A stretch of DNA of 64,000 nucleotides, from the NCBI GenBank assembly GCA_910585635.1, contig CAJUFE010000001.1:1-64000 (forward strand), read 5' to 3'. The translations under genes were made by a program, and so were the position numbers. The DNA is from an uncultured Lachnospiraceae bacterium (GTDB taxonomy: Bacteria > Bacillota > Clostridia > Lachnospirales > Lachnospiraceae). Positions 1-8,615 of this stretch are shown here, one piece after another. Below the pieces are notes generated by a model, which did no database searches, was not told the DNA's origin, and saw only the letters and a list, made by a program, of their open reading frames with translations. Every line of letters begins with the position of its first letter. Position 1 is the first letter of the stretch.

Positions 1-45
1 CCACATCAGGGATAACGATACTCATAAAACTTCTAACTAAGTGAC

Positions 46-155
46 ATTGCGCTCCATGAGGAACGCAGCGGACGCTAAGCTCGTGAAAGACCTCGCTAAG
101 CGCCGGCGTTCCTCAAGGGGTTCCTTTTATGACAGGACTCTCCCTACGCTACTTT
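46..155 (-). repeat. ~140-bp nested-hairpin dispersed repeat, copy A (truncated)
   Basis: Read on the minus strand this block matches the copies near 2802 and 19807. It begins AAAGTAGCGTAGGGAG, continues CCTGTCATAAAAGGAACCCC, and has an inner hairpin whose arms are GAGGAACGC and GCGTTCCTC. The outer 3' arm present in the other copies is mostly missing here, so this copy is probably decayed. It lies upstream of the DUF5662 gene in opposite orientation. Confidence 0.75.
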
Positions 156-219
156 AGTTGGCGTGGGTGTGAAAAGTAACCAAGTGACAGACGATATCTG
201 GAAAACCTGCGGGAAGCGA

Positions 220-249
220 TTGTCTAAGGCTTTGTCCTTGTGGTATACT
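220..249 (+). promoter_or_regulatory. sigma-A-type promoter of the DUF5662 gene
   Basis: A TTGTCT -35 box and TATACT -10 box are separated by 18 bp, about 40 bases before the chosen ATG at 288. The promoter overlaps an upstream in-frame start near 240, which supports translation starting downstream at 288. Confidence 0.55.
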
Positions 250-287
250 CTATACAGCTAAAAGTGAAAAGTGGAAGAGGGTCCGTT

Positions 288-1166
288 ATGAAGGGTACAG
301 GTAAGAAAGATACCGGCAAGAGGGATATCAGCAAGAAAGAAACAGACAAGGGGGATATCAGCAAGAAGGGAACAGACAAGAGGGATATCAGCAAGAAAGA
401 AACAGACAAGAGGGATATCAGCAAGAAAGAAACAGACAAGGGGGATATCGTCAAGAAGGATATGGGCAAGAACGATATCGGCAAAAGAGATATGGCGGTG
501 AAAGCGGTGACGGGAGACAGGAAGAGCGGCAGGGGACTGGACGTGAAAGGGAAGGATGGCAGAGGAGGCCGTTCCCGGATGGGACGGAAGCTGGGGGAGT
601 GGATAGAGACTGGCAGAGCACTCCGGCATGTGGGCGATCATTTCCGCACGATCACCCATCACAAGATCCTGGTGATGAAGGAGTGCTTTAAGCTGGGGCT
701 CTATCGTCAGGGGCTGCTGCACGATCTGTCTAAATACAGCCCCTCTGAGTTCTGGACCGGGGTGAAATACTACCAGGGAGACCGGAGCCCTAACGCGGCG
801 GAGCGGGAGCAGATCGGCTATTCGGCGGCGTGGCTCCATCATAAGGGGAGGAACAAGCACCATTTCGAGTATTGGATCGACTTTTCCAATGACCGGACCA
901 AGGGGCTGGTGGGGAACAAGATGCCCCTGCGGTATGTGATCGAGATGGTCTGCGACCGGATCGCGGCCTGCAAGGTGTACCGGGGGGAGAGCTATGACAG
1001 CAGCGCGGCCTGGGAATATTATGCCCGCACCCGCCCCTTTATCACCCCGGTCCTCCATCCCCAGACCCAGGCGCTCCTTGAAAAGCTGCTGATGATGCTG
1101 CGGGATGAAGGGGAGGAGAAGACCTTTGCCTATATCCGGCGGCTGCTAAAGAGAGGAACCTATTAG
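288..1166 (+). CDS. DUF5662 family protein with N-terminal 10-residue repeats
   Basis: The protein is 292 residues. The C-terminal two thirds look like DUF5662: a histidine-rich helical region (HHKILVMKECFKLGLYRQG, LLHDLSKYSP, WLHHKGRNKHHFEYW) that may bind metal, although no activity is established for the family. The start at 288 follows GAGGG at suitable spacing and lies downstream of a promoter; an in-frame start at 240 falls inside that promoter. Residues about 12-65 are a lysine/aspartate-rich tandem repeat of the type ISKKETDKGD, encoded by near-perfect 30-bp units. The family does not normally need such an extension, so it looks like a minisatellite expansion. The gene is monocistronic, with the next gene convergent. 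The function is unknown and the family call is fairly sure. Confidence 0.8.
   Translation: MKGTGKKDTGKRDISKKETDKGDISKKGTDKRDISKKETDKRDISKKETDKGDIVKKDMGKNDIGKRDMAVKAVTGDRKSGRGLDVKGKDGRGGRSRMGRKLGEWIETGRALRHVGDHFRTITHHKILVMKECFKLGLYRQGLLHDLSKYSPSEFWTGVKYYQGDRSPNAAEREQIGYSAAWLHHKGRNKHHFEYWIDFSNDRTKGLVGNKMPLRYVIEMVCDRIAACKVYRGESYDSSAAWEYYARTRPFITPVLHPQTQALLEKLLMMLRDEGEEKTFAYIRRLLKRGTY
321..470 (+). repeat. 30-bp coding minisatellite
   Basis: Five contiguous 30-bp units start at 321, 351, 381, 411 and 441. The first four differ at only a few bases and the fifth is divergent. The period is a multiple of three and keeps the DUF5662 frame open. There are no spacers, so this is not a CRISPR array. 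Confidence 0.9.
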
Positions 1167-1174
1167 GGAGCAGA

Positions 1175-1224
1175 GCGTACCCGCCAGGGCTTTCTGTGTG
1201 GCGGTGCGTCTGCTGACGGGCGCA
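1175..1224 (+). repeat. ~50-bp hairpin dispersed repeat, copy 1
   Basis: The block contains ACCCGCCAGGGCTTTCTGTG, then a GCGTCTGCTGACGGGCGCA arm. It matches blocks at 28142-28191 (same strand) and 39727-39777 (opposite strand). The CCCGCCAG and CTGACGGG ends pair imperfectly into a hairpin. It begins 9 bases after the DUF5662 stop and could act as a transcript end. Confidence 0.7.
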
Positions 1225-1360
1225 AGGCGGTATGTCTGATGAGATCCGTGAGGATGCGAAAAAGTCAGGCGGGTGTCCGCTGACGGGCACAAGGAGGTAT
1301 GCCTGATGAGATCCGTGAGGATGCGAAAAAGTCAGGCGGGTGTCTGCTGACGGGCGGATG
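1208..1360 (+). repeat. 67-bp tandem repeat between convergent genes
   Basis: The phrase GTCTGCTGACGGGC recurs at 1208, 1275 and 1342, a 67-bp period, and the intervening GATGAGATCCGTGAGGATGC stretch is almost unchanged. The repeat grows out of the 3' part of the 50-bp hairpin element and fills the gap between the DUF5662 gene and the convergent nuclease gene. Confidence 0.85.
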
Positions 1361-1381
1361 GCGGTTTGCCCGGAGGACAGG

Positions 1382-2686
1382 TCAGCAGGGCAGGAGCTGG
1401 TGCAGATAGCGGCCGGCGGCCTCCTGGTCCTTAAAGAGCGCTTCCGTGTAGGGTACATAGCTGGTCTTATCCTTATACGCTTTATGGAAGGCTGGCTGCC
1501 AGATCAGGGAGGGCTGAGGGAGGAACAGGCCGGATGTCCTGGTGTAGCAGGTCTTGGCTGTGGCCTTTACCCGTGCCTCCCTGGCCACATATGCGCCTAC
1601 GCTCTTGTGGACCGCCATGTCCTCAAAGGGCAGATAATAGTAATCTTTATAGTCCGGGTAAAAGTAGCGCAGATCCCCTTCATACAGAGGGATGCAGCAT
1701 AGGATACGGTCCTCCTCGCCCCGGATCTGGGAGCCAGGCAGGCGGCCCGGGGACTGAAAGGGGACGGGGACCGTGACGGGACTCCTAAAGACCAGTTCCA
1801 GGAGCGGGGCGGCGGGCGTGTCAAAGGCCATATCCGTGCTGCAGCCAGGAGCAGGGGCCACACCACAGCCAGTGACGGCGGCAGCATGGCGATCTGGAGC
1901 AGAGGTCTCGCCACAGTCAGGAGCAGCAATGTGACCATCTTGGGCAGGCGCTGTGGAGGCCGTATGAGCCACAGGGACGGCATCCTGCGGGATGAGCCGC
2001 TGGCTGTCCAGGGAAAGGTCCCCGTTCAGCATATCCGGGTAGCTTAAGACTTGGCAGATCAGGGGCATCCCCTTTAAGTCCTCTTCATTGTGGAGGAGGA
2101 GCAGGTCATACAGGGCCGGGTCTTTCGTCTGCAGATAGCGATGATAGACCTGGATCAGCTCCCCGCCGGAGTACTGGTCGGCGCGGTCCAACTGTAAAAA
2201 CTGCTCGATGGCCTTCTGCTTTAAGGACTCCAGCCCTAAAAGCGCCTTATAAGGCCGGATCCTCCGGTAGATGTCCACACTCAGGACCTGGGAAAAGTCA
2301 AAGGGCAGGCCGTGATGGCGGCAGCGTTTCAGCAGGAAGGGGATGTCGAACAGGTCCCCGTTAAAATGGAGCAGGATGGGACAGCCCTTCTGGCGGCCCA
2401 GCGCCTTTAGATGGGTGAAAAAGGCGGTCAGCAGCTCCGGCTCGGAATCCGGTGTGTCGGCGAACCATTGGACCATATCCCAGGCATCGTTCTCCTGACC
2501 TGGGACGAGGCAGCCGATCAGGTAGAGCATGGAACGGTCCCCGGAAAAGCCGGTGGTCTCGATATCGAAGAACAGCGGATTGCCTATGGGGCCGGATGTA
2601 TGTGTAGGATCTGGGGGTAGGGAGGATAGCAGGCGTTCTAAGGGATAGCTGCATTTGAGGGATAGGGTGTGCTGGATGGTCTTCAT
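1382..2686 (-). CDS. RNase H-fold (YprB-type) exonuclease-like protein
   Basis: A 434-residue protein with the RNase_H_2/YprB exonuclease-like core. Near residues 40-47 is FFDIETTGFSG, carrying the first acidic motif of DEDD-type nucleases. HFNGDLFDIPFLLKR near residue 106 gives the second, and HNEEDLKGM near residue 198 supplies the distal acidic residues. This supports a metal-dependent 3'-5' nuclease on RNA or DNA, but the substrate is not known. The C-terminal ~180 residues are low-similarity, with an alanine/proline-rich linker around residues 240-300, and end in a module with conserved tyrosines. The gene is convergent with the DUF5662 gene and has no operon partner. Similar proteins are common in Clostridia and average about 400 residues. 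Confidence 0.8.
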   Translation of the reverse strand: MKTIQHTLSLKCSYPLERLLSSLPPDPTHTSGPIGNPLFFDIETTGFSGDRSMLYLIGCLVPGQENDAWDMVQWFADTPDSEPELLTAFFTHLKALGRQKGCPILLHFNGDLFDIPFLLKRCRHHGLPFDFSQVLSVDIYRRIRPYKALLGLESLKQKAIEQFLQLDRADQYSGGELIQVYHRYLQTKDPALYDLLLLHNEEDLKGMPLICQVLSYPDMLNGDLSLDSQRLIPQDAVPVAHTASTAPAQDGHIAAPDCGETSAPDRHAAAVTGCGVAPAPGCSTDMAFDTPAAPLLELVFRSPVTVPVPFQSPGRLPGSQIRGEEDRILCCIPLYEGDLRYFYPDYKDYYYLPFEDMAVHKSVGAYVAREARVKATAKTCYTRTSGLFLPQPSLIWQPAFHKAYKDKTSYVPYTEALFKDQEAAGRYLHQLLPC

Positions 2687-2801
2687 CGGTCTGTCCTTTC
2701 CGGGGAGATGGTCATTTCGCTATGTCTATTATAGATCCAGGTGGGCGGAAAATCCAGATGCAAGGTATTTGGTAAGCAATACATCGAAAGACCAGCCAGT
2801 A

Positions 2802-2935
2802 AAAGTAGCGTAGGGAGGGGGCTGTCACAAAAGGAACCCCTGTTTTAGCAAAGAACGTCGGCGCTTAGCGTCCGCTTTTGTTTTCATGGAGCGAGAGCGC
2901 GGTGACGCCCGGACAGCCCCCTCCCGGAGCGGACC
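2802..2935 (+). repeat. ~140-bp nested-hairpin dispersed repeat, copy B
   Basis: Outer arms GGGAGGGGGCTGTC and GACAGCCCCCTCCC pair perfectly over 14 bp. Between them are the conserved segments CACAAAAGGAACCCC and GTCGGCGCTTAGCGTCCGC. Compared with the copy at 19807, one outer pair changes from G-C to C-G with both arms altered. The copy occupies most of the 324-bp gap between the nuclease and the ATPase pseudogene. Confidence 0.85.
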
Positions 2936-3028
2936 CTTGGCCCACCTGTGAAATGTAACCGGTCAATTACAACTGTTTAGAACGTATCCGATCGGTCATG
3001 GTCTAAAACTTTGAAGGAGTTGGTATAT

Positions 3029-4674
3029 ATGGGGATCTATCTAAATCCAGGAAATGATAATTTTAAGATGGCATTACGGTCAAAGATCTATGTGGATAAG
3101 ACCGAGCTGATCAAGTATACCAATGGAGTCATGGACACAGAAATGCGGTATCTCTGTGTGAGCAGGCCGCGGCGTTTTGGGAAATCCATGGCGGCGAACA
3201 TGCTCTGTGCCTATTATGGACGAGGGTGGGATTCCCTAAGCTTATTCCAGGATCGGAAGATCGGGAGCGAAGAGACCTTTCAAGAGCATCTGAACCAGTA
3301 TGATGTGATCTTTTTGAACATCCAACAATTCCTGCGGGGAGCAAAGGAGCTTGCAAAACTGGTCCCCTATATAGAAGACCGGGTATTGGAGGAGCTGCGG
3401 GAAGCCTATCCGGATGCGGTGAGGGTGGGGGAAAGAAATCTACCGGATGCATTGGCATCGGTCTATTCTAAGGACAAAAGAGAGCAGAGAGGATTTATCT
3501 TTATCATCGACGAGTGGGACTGTATCTTTCGGGAAGCAAAGGACCAGAGTGGGGTACAAAAGGAGTACCTGGATCTTTTGCAGGATCTTTTAAAAGACCG
3601 GGCCTATGTAAAGTTGGCTTATATGACGGGGATACTGCCTATTAAAAAGTACGGGACACACAAGGTGAATTCTGCTGAAAGCAGAAGAGAAGGCCCCCTG
3701 GGGGGATCTGCATTAAATATTTTTGATGAATTTTCCATGCGGACCCTAAATGTCTGGCCCCCTTTTTTGGCTTCACGGGGGATGAGGTGGCTGATCTGTG
3801 CGAGAGCAATGATATCGACCTTGAGGAAGCGGAGCATTGGTATGACGGGTATCGTTTTCCGGAAGATCTGCATATCTACAACCCCAGGTCGATCGTGGAC
3901 TTGATGCATCATAGGAAGTTTAAAAGCTATTGGACGCGGACAGAGACTTATGAAGCGCTGAAGCTGTATATCGATATGGACTTCGATGGGCTTAAGGAAG
4001 CGGTGGCGGCCATGCTGGGCGGTATCAGCTGTCGGATCAACCCGGAAAGGTTCCAGAATGATATGACCAGCTTCAATGATAAGGACGATATCCTGACCCT
4101 GCTGGTCCATCTGGGCTACCTGGCGTATGAGGAAAAGGAGCAAAAGGTCTATATCCCCAACCTTGAGATCGCGGGAGAATTTGGGAATGCTGTAGCCGGG
4201 GATAAGGGCTGGGGATACGTATCCGCGGCACTGGCGGCTTCGGACCGGCTGCTGCAGGCCACGCTGGAGCAGGATGGAGAGGCGGTGGCGAAAGGGATCG
4301 ATATCGTCCATATGGAGAACACATCGATCCTTTCCTATAATGATGAGAACGCATTGAGCTGTGTCATCACGCTGGCCTACTACAGCGCCAGAAAGGACTA
4401 CACATTGATCCGGGAGCTCCCGGCCGGAAAGGGCTTTGCCGACATGGTGTTCCTGCCGCGGAAAGGATCAGACAGACCGGCTCTTTTGGTGGAGCTAAAA
4501 TGGGATCAGTCTGCACAAGGCGCCATCGACCAGATCAAAGACAGGCGGTATGCAGGGGCTTTGGCAACGTATCAGGGAGAGGTCTTGCTGGTGGGTATAA
4601 ACTACCAGAAAAAGACAAAAGCACATTCCTGTAGGATCGAGAAGATCGTGGGGGATGGCATGATAGGGAGGTGA
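3029..4674 (+). pseudogene. AAA-ATPase with C-terminal PD-(D/E)XK-like (DUF1703) domain, frameshifted
   Basis: Two overlapping reading frames together encode one protein of about 550 residues. The first (ATG at 3029 after AAGGAG) has the AAA-ATPase-like N-terminus: KIYVDKTELI, then RPRRFGKSM (Walker A-like) and FIFIIDEWDCIF (Walker B). Between about 3740 and 3754 the homology moves to the next frame, which continues with LAPFFGFTGDEVADLCE and runs to 4674, ending in a DUF1703 nuclease-like domain with ADMVFLPRKG and LLVELKWDQ. A single lost base (or two gained) explains the shift. The family is abundant and mobile in gut Clostridia and often decays. A sequencing error cannot be excluded. Confidence 0.8.
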
Positions 4675-4708
4675 CCCGATCGGTCTTGACCGTTTGGGCC
4701 GCTAATGG

Positions 4709-5692
4709 CTAGTGGATAGCCGGTGCAGGCGTGATGCGCACCTGCCCCACCTTTTCCTGGAGGATCTTCGTGATGATCTCCTCGTCATTGCCATAAAACA
4801 GCTGGTCCGGAAGGGTGTAGGCAGTCTCATCCTCAAAATGAAAGGTGAAGCTGGTCACACAGAACTCGTAGGCGAACGGCGAGGAAAATGTGCTCAGATA
4901 GCGGGTGCCATGGAAGATATGGACCCCTTTGATCTGTGTGTAAGGCACACAGACCAGGGCTTCCCTGCCGTGGAGGGCCTGCCACAGGAACCGGAGCTTT
5001 TCGGCTGGGCTATCGGCTTTTACATAGGAGATCCCTTCCCTGGAGAACTCCACATACCGGGTATAGCGGTGGAGCAGGTTCGCCAGACCCAGCTGCGGCA
5101 GGCCGAAGCCGAACAAGATGAGCACCGCGGCACACAGGGCTGATCCCCCGGTAAGGATCCAAAGGGGCATGGGACGCCCCCACAGCTTTTCAAAACGATA
5201 AGCGAACGGCACATGCAAAAACAGGATGAAGAACAGCCAGAGCATGTTCCAGACCAGGAGACGGCCGATCTTCCGACGGTCCGGCCGCGTGCCGATATGG
5301 AAGGGCATCAGAGGCCGTTCCCGCCCGGACCAGGTCTTTTTCGGCACATACATCTCCTCCAACGCCTGGAGGAGGGGGGCTCTGGTGTCCGTATAAAAGC
5401 GGATGCACTTTTCCGTTTCCGCCGTCTGCGCCTGCTCCTTTTGCAGGTACGTTTTCTGCTGGTCCAGGAGTGTTTCGATGGACAGATGGTTTTCCAGCAT
5501 CTGGCGGATATCATCGATTGAGATCCCCATGCCCCGCAGCATCTTGATCAGCCGGAGGAGCTCCACATCCTCCGCAGAATATTCCCGATAACGGTTTTCT
5601 TTTCGTGCAGGATGGATCAGACCCTCCTTCTCATACCAGATCAAGGTCTGCTTTGACAGGCCGGTGAGCTGTTCCACTTCCTTTGCTCTCAT
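4709..5692 (-). CDS. MerR-family regulator with C-terminal membrane domain
   Basis: The N-terminal ~70 residues are a MerR winged helix (KEVEQLTGLSKQTLIWYEKE, then NRYREYSAEDVELLRLIKML), followed by a coiled coil to about residue 110. The C-terminal half is unusual for MerR. It has two hydrophobic segments (LLVWNMLWLFFILFLHVPFA near 155 and LWILTGGSALCAAVLILFGF near 185) and then a soluble beta-rich domain. This suggests a membrane-anchored one-component sensor. The ATG at 5692 follows a GGGGG run; a GTG three bases upstream is possible. The gene is transcribed from a MerR-style promoter just upstream, consistent with autoregulation. The ligand is unknown. Confidence 0.8.
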   Translation of the reverse strand: MRAKEVEQLTGLSKQTLIWYEKEGLIHPARKENRYREYSAEDVELLRLIKMLRGMGISIDDIRQMLENHLSIETLLDQQKTYLQKEQAQTAETEKCIRFYTDTRAPLLQALEEMYVPKKTWSGRERPLMPFHIGTRPDRRKIGRLLVWNMLWLFFILFLHVPFAYRFEKLWGRPMPLWILTGGSALCAAVLILFGFGLPQLGLANLLHRYTRYVEFSREGISYVKADSPAEKLRFLWQALHGREALVCVPYTQIKGVHIFHGTRYLSTFSSPFAYEFCVTSFTFHFEDETAYTLPDQLFYGNDEEIITKILQEKVGQVRITPAPAIH

Positions 5693-5730
5693 CACATGTA
5701 CCCCCTTTTTCTTTCTGTCCTTTTCTTTCT

Positions 5731-5761
5731 ATTAAACACGGTATAGCTACTATAGAGTCAA
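5731..5761 (-). promoter_or_regulatory. MerR-type promoter with 19-bp spacer
   Basis: On the minus strand TTGACT and TTTAAT are separated by exactly 19 bp, the over-long spacing typical of MerR-activated promoters. The spacer carries the dyad CTATAGTAGCTATA. It lies about 40 bp before the merR start, so the regulator probably controls its own gene. Confidence 0.8.
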
Positions 5762-5944
5762 GCGGTTTTGGAGGATCTGTGCTGTTTTTTATCAGCGCGG
5801 GTAGGTGGAGGCGGTCTTTAGGATCCTTATCCGTATATCCCTATATGATCGATCGTAAGATCCACCCCTTGCCAGATCCGCCCGGATCTGATGTGATACA
5901 AAAAAGGAGAGCGATCCCCTTTTTGTATGAAAGGAGGCTTTGCT

Positions 5945-7159
5945 ATGTATATCCCCCGCATCATGGAGTCAAAGCTCCGTTATCTGGCGGAGCATTTCCC
6001 GGTGGTCATGGTCTGCGGCGCGCGGCAGGTGGGGAAGACCACGTTGTTAAACCGGCTGAAGGAGGAAAACGAAAAGATCCAGTACGTGACCCTGGACTAT
6101 CCGCGCCTGCGGATCCTGGCCCGGGAGGATCCGGGGCTGTTCTTACAGCAATATCAGCCGCCCCTCATCATCGACGAGATCCAATATGCGCCGGAGCTGC
6201 TTTCCTATATTAAGATCCAGGTCGATCAGAGCCACCAGAACGGCTCCTATTATCTGACTGGCTCCCAGATGTTCCATATGATGAAAAATGTCAGCCAGTC
6301 CTTGGCGGGCAGAGTGGGGATCCTGTCCATGTACTCTTTATCCAGGGCAGAGATCTTAGGACGGGAGACGGTCCCGTTCCGTCCGGACCGGATAGGCCCG
6401 GCAGGCGCTGCGGAGACGGTCACAACTCTCTTTGAAAGGATCCTCCGTGGAGGGATGCCGCAGCTGATCGCAGATCCGGGCCTGCTGCCGGAGGACTATT
6501 TTGGCGCGTATACCCAGACCTATCTGGAACGGGATATCCGCGATCTGATCGCTGTAAAGGATGAGGGGCGCTTCCTGCGCTTCCTTTCCTGCGCCGCGGC
6601 CAGGACCGGGCAGGAGGTGAACCTGGCCGATATGGCAAAGGACGTGGAGATCGACCGGAAAACGGCGGAGAGCTGGCTGTCGCTTTTGGTATCCTCTGGG
6701 CTGGTCTACTTGCTGCAGCCCTACTCCCGGAATACGATCAAGCGCATCGTCAAGCGGCCAAAGCTATATTTCATGGACACGGGCCTGGCCTGCTATCTCA
6801 CCTATTGGAACCAGCCCAGGGCATTAGAGCTGTCCGCCATGGCAGGAGCCATGTTTAAGAGCTATGTGCTGTCCGAGATCGTCAAGAGCTATGTGGGCCA
6901 CGGGATCGATGTGCGGAGCCGCCTCTGCTATTACCGGGATAATAACGGGAAGGAGATCGACCTGATGATCCTGGAGGACGGTAAGCTCTATCCGGTGGAG
7001 ATCAAAAAGAGCGCGGATCCGGGAAAGGCCGCTTTGAAAAACTTTACGGTCCTGGACAGCCTGCCGGAGGTAGTGGGAGAAGGCGCCGTTATCTGTATGA
7101 CGCCTATGGTGATACCTTTAGATGAAAAGGATAAACTGGTCCCAGTAGCCTGCATCTGA
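5945..7159 (+). CDS. AAA_14 / DUF4143 ATP-binding protein
   Basis: A 404-residue ATPase. The Walker A is CGARQVGKTTL (about residues 25-35), the Walker B is PPLIIDEIQYAPELL, and YYLTGSQMFHMM is the sensor region. Together these define the AAA_14 class. The C-terminal DUF4143 domain contains KLYFMDTGLACYL and a PD-(D/E)XK-like REIDLMI/YPVEIKKS pair, spaced as in the family. The ATG at 5945 has a strong AGGAGG site; the longer in-frame start at 5927 lacks one. Such proteins are common in gut bacteria and have no settled role. Links to restriction or mobile DNA are speculation. The gene diverges from the MerR gene. Confidence 0.85.
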   Translation: MYIPRIMESKLRYLAEHFPVVMVCGARQVGKTTLLNRLKEENEKIQYVTLDYPRLRILAREDPGLFLQQYQPPLIIDEIQYAPELLSYIKIQVDQSHQNGSYYLTGSQMFHMMKNVSQSLAGRVGILSMYSLSRAEILGRETVPFRPDRIGPAGAAETVTTLFERILRGGMPQLIADPGLLPEDYFGAYTQTYLERDIRDLIAVKDEGRFLRFLSCAAARTGQEVNLADMAKDVEIDRKTAESWLSLLVSSGLVYLLQPYSRNTIKRIVKRPKLYFMDTGLACYLTYWNQPRALELSAMAGAMFKSYVLSEIVKSYVGHGIDVRSRLCYYRDNNGKEIDLMILEDGKLYPVEIKKSADPGKAALKNFTVLDSLPEVVGEGAVICMTPMVIPLDEKDKLVPVACI

Positions 7160-7500
7160 ACGGCTCTGGCTAAGATAAAGTCGGGATAAAGTCAGGTTAT
7201 GGCTGGGATATGGTCAAGCTCCTGTCAGGCGATAGCCCATATATGCCCCTGTGGCGGTCAGAAGACGGATCGTTGGGGGCTTTTTTGTTTTATAGAAGGG
7301 GATGCATTGCATAAAGAAGATGATCGGTCATTTTTCGTGCAGGAGAGACGATCTGATAGGGGACCGGTACCTTAAATATGTGCCAAAACCACCCTGGATA
7401 TCCAGTTAAAGCCTGTCGATCATTGTATTGATAAGGGAAAAATGTCGGATAAGGCTTTATATCATCTCAAAAAAATAGGGAAAACAGCGAAAAAAAGTGC
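7160..7500. other. intergenic region before lacI
   Basis: No gene is seen. GCCCC at 7245 and GGGGC at 7276 followed by a run of Ts form a weak Rho-independent terminator for the upstream ATPase. A CCGGTACC operator-like site lies at 7357-7374. Confidence 0.5.
7357..7374. promoter_or_regulatory. putative LacI-family operator 1
   Basis: The half-sites around a central CG share GGNAC/GTACC with the sites at 7542-7559 and 8787-8804. It lies about 125 bp upstream of the lacI promoter and could allow looping. Confidence 0.4.
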
Positions 7501-7529
7501 TTGACATAATGAAAAGCATGTGATAGTAT
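7501..7529 (+). promoter_or_regulatory. lacI-type regulator promoter
   Basis: A perfect TTGACA -35 is followed after 17 bp by TAGTAT. The operator-like palindrome starts 13 bp after the -10, where a bound repressor would block transcription. Confidence 0.7.
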
Positions 7530-7541
7530 GATGACATCAGA

Positions 7542-7559
7542 TAGGAAACCGGTACCACA
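7542..7559. promoter_or_regulatory. putative LacI-family operator 2
   Basis: TAGGAAAC-CG-GTACCACA, a central-CG palindrome shared with two other sites around this operon. It also matches 12 of 14 positions of the CcpA cre consensus, so catabolite control is an alternative reading. Confidence 0.5.
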
Positions 7560-7577
7560 CAGAGGGCAGGTGAGAAG

Positions 7578-8615
7578 ATGTTGACGATCAAGGAGGTAGC
7601 GGAGCTGGCCGGGGTTTCGAAGTCTACTGTATCCAGAGTATTGAACAATAAAGGGTATGTGAGCGAGGAGACGCGCAGGCGTATCGAGGAAGTGATCCAG
7701 GAGCACGATTACAGCCCGTCAGCGGCGGCGATCACCCTTTCCAAGCGGGAGGGGAGCACGATCGGTGTAGTGATCCCGGAGATCGATAATACCTTTTTTG
7801 GCGAGGTATTGAAGGGGATCAACGAGGCGGCGGATAAAAACGGGTTTTCCATCATCTGCTGCGACACGCAGAATGACGGCGGGAAGGAGCTGAAGGCGCT
7901 CTCCATGCTGGAGCACCAGCGGGTCCGGGGCGTGCTCATCGCGCCGGCTATGGGCTACGGTGACCGGGAGTCGGTGGATAAGCTGAAGGCCGCGCTGGCC
8001 AGGCTGGATGTGCCGGTGGTGGTGGTGGACCGTGATTTTGACTATTCCCAGTGGGATACGGTCTACTTCCAGAATTACGAGAGCGGCTTTATCGCGGCCG
8101 AGAGCCTGATCCGGGCGGGGCACCAAAAGATCGGGATCATCCAGGGCGATATGCAGCTGAAGATCGCCCGGGAACGGTATCGGGGCTATGAGGATGCCAT
8201 GATCGCCGGGGGCCTTAAGATCTTAGAGCCTTTCGTATTGAAGGGGGATTTCACCGTAGAGCGGGCCTATGCGCTGACAAAGGAGATGCTCCTTTCCGGG
8301 GACAGGCCGGACGCCATGGTCACCTGTAATAACCGCAGCAGCATCGGCTTTATCAAGGCGATGGTGGAGCAGGGGCTGGTGGTGGGGAAGGATATCGCCG
8401 CCATCGGGATCGACCAGATCCCCATCCTGGACGATCTGGGGTTTGATTTCAGCTGTGTATCCAGGGATACGATCGAGATGGGGCGCATGGGGGTGCGGCT
8501 TTTGATGGAGCGGATGCAGCATCCGGACCGGCAGAGGAATATCTGGGTGGCCCCCTGTAAGCTGGAGCTGAAGGGCTCTGAAAAAGGCGAGCGTCCAGGG
8601 CGGCTGGACGGATAG
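7578..8615 (+). CDS. LacI-family transcriptional regulator
   Basis: 345 residues. The N-terminal helix-turn-helix reads TIKEVAELAGVSKSTVSRVL with the hinge region around SPSAAAITLSK, followed by a periplasmic-binding-protein-like effector domain (IGVVIPEIDNTFF, VDRDFDYSQWDTV, AIGIDQIPILDDLGF). It is RbsR/PurR-like in layout. It is followed in the same direction by a ribose-type ABC transporter, so its effector is probably the sugar or sugar-like ligand imported. Three related palindromes flank this gene and precede the transporter, consistent with repression of both. The last ~15 codons are lysine/glycine-rich and continue as a degenerate tandem repeat past the stop. Confidence 0.9.
   Translation: MLTIKEVAELAGVSKSTVSRVLNNKGYVSEETRRRIEEVIQEHDYSPSAAAITLSKREGSTIGVVIPEIDNTFFGEVLKGINEAADKNGFSIICCDTQNDGGKELKALSMLEHQRVRGVLIAPAMGYGDRESVDKLKAALARLDVPVVVVDRDFDYSQWDTVYFQNYESGFIAAESLIRAGHQKIGIIQGDMQLKIARERYRGYEDAMIAGGLKILEPFVLKGDFTVERAYALTKEMLLSGDRPDAMVTCNNRSSIGFIKAMVEQGLVVGKDIAAIGIDQIPILDDLGFDFSCVSRDTIEMGRMGVRLLMERMQHPDRQRNIWVAPCKLELKGSEKGERPGRLDG

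Noticed and set aside
321..470. Possible CRISPR array from the regular 30-bp period
   Set aside because: Units are contiguous with no unique spacers, and they code in frame for a charged repeat.
258..1058. 266-codon minus-strand frame opposite the DUF5662 gene
   Set aside because: Repeats in it mirror the coding repeat on the plus strand; it is a shadow.
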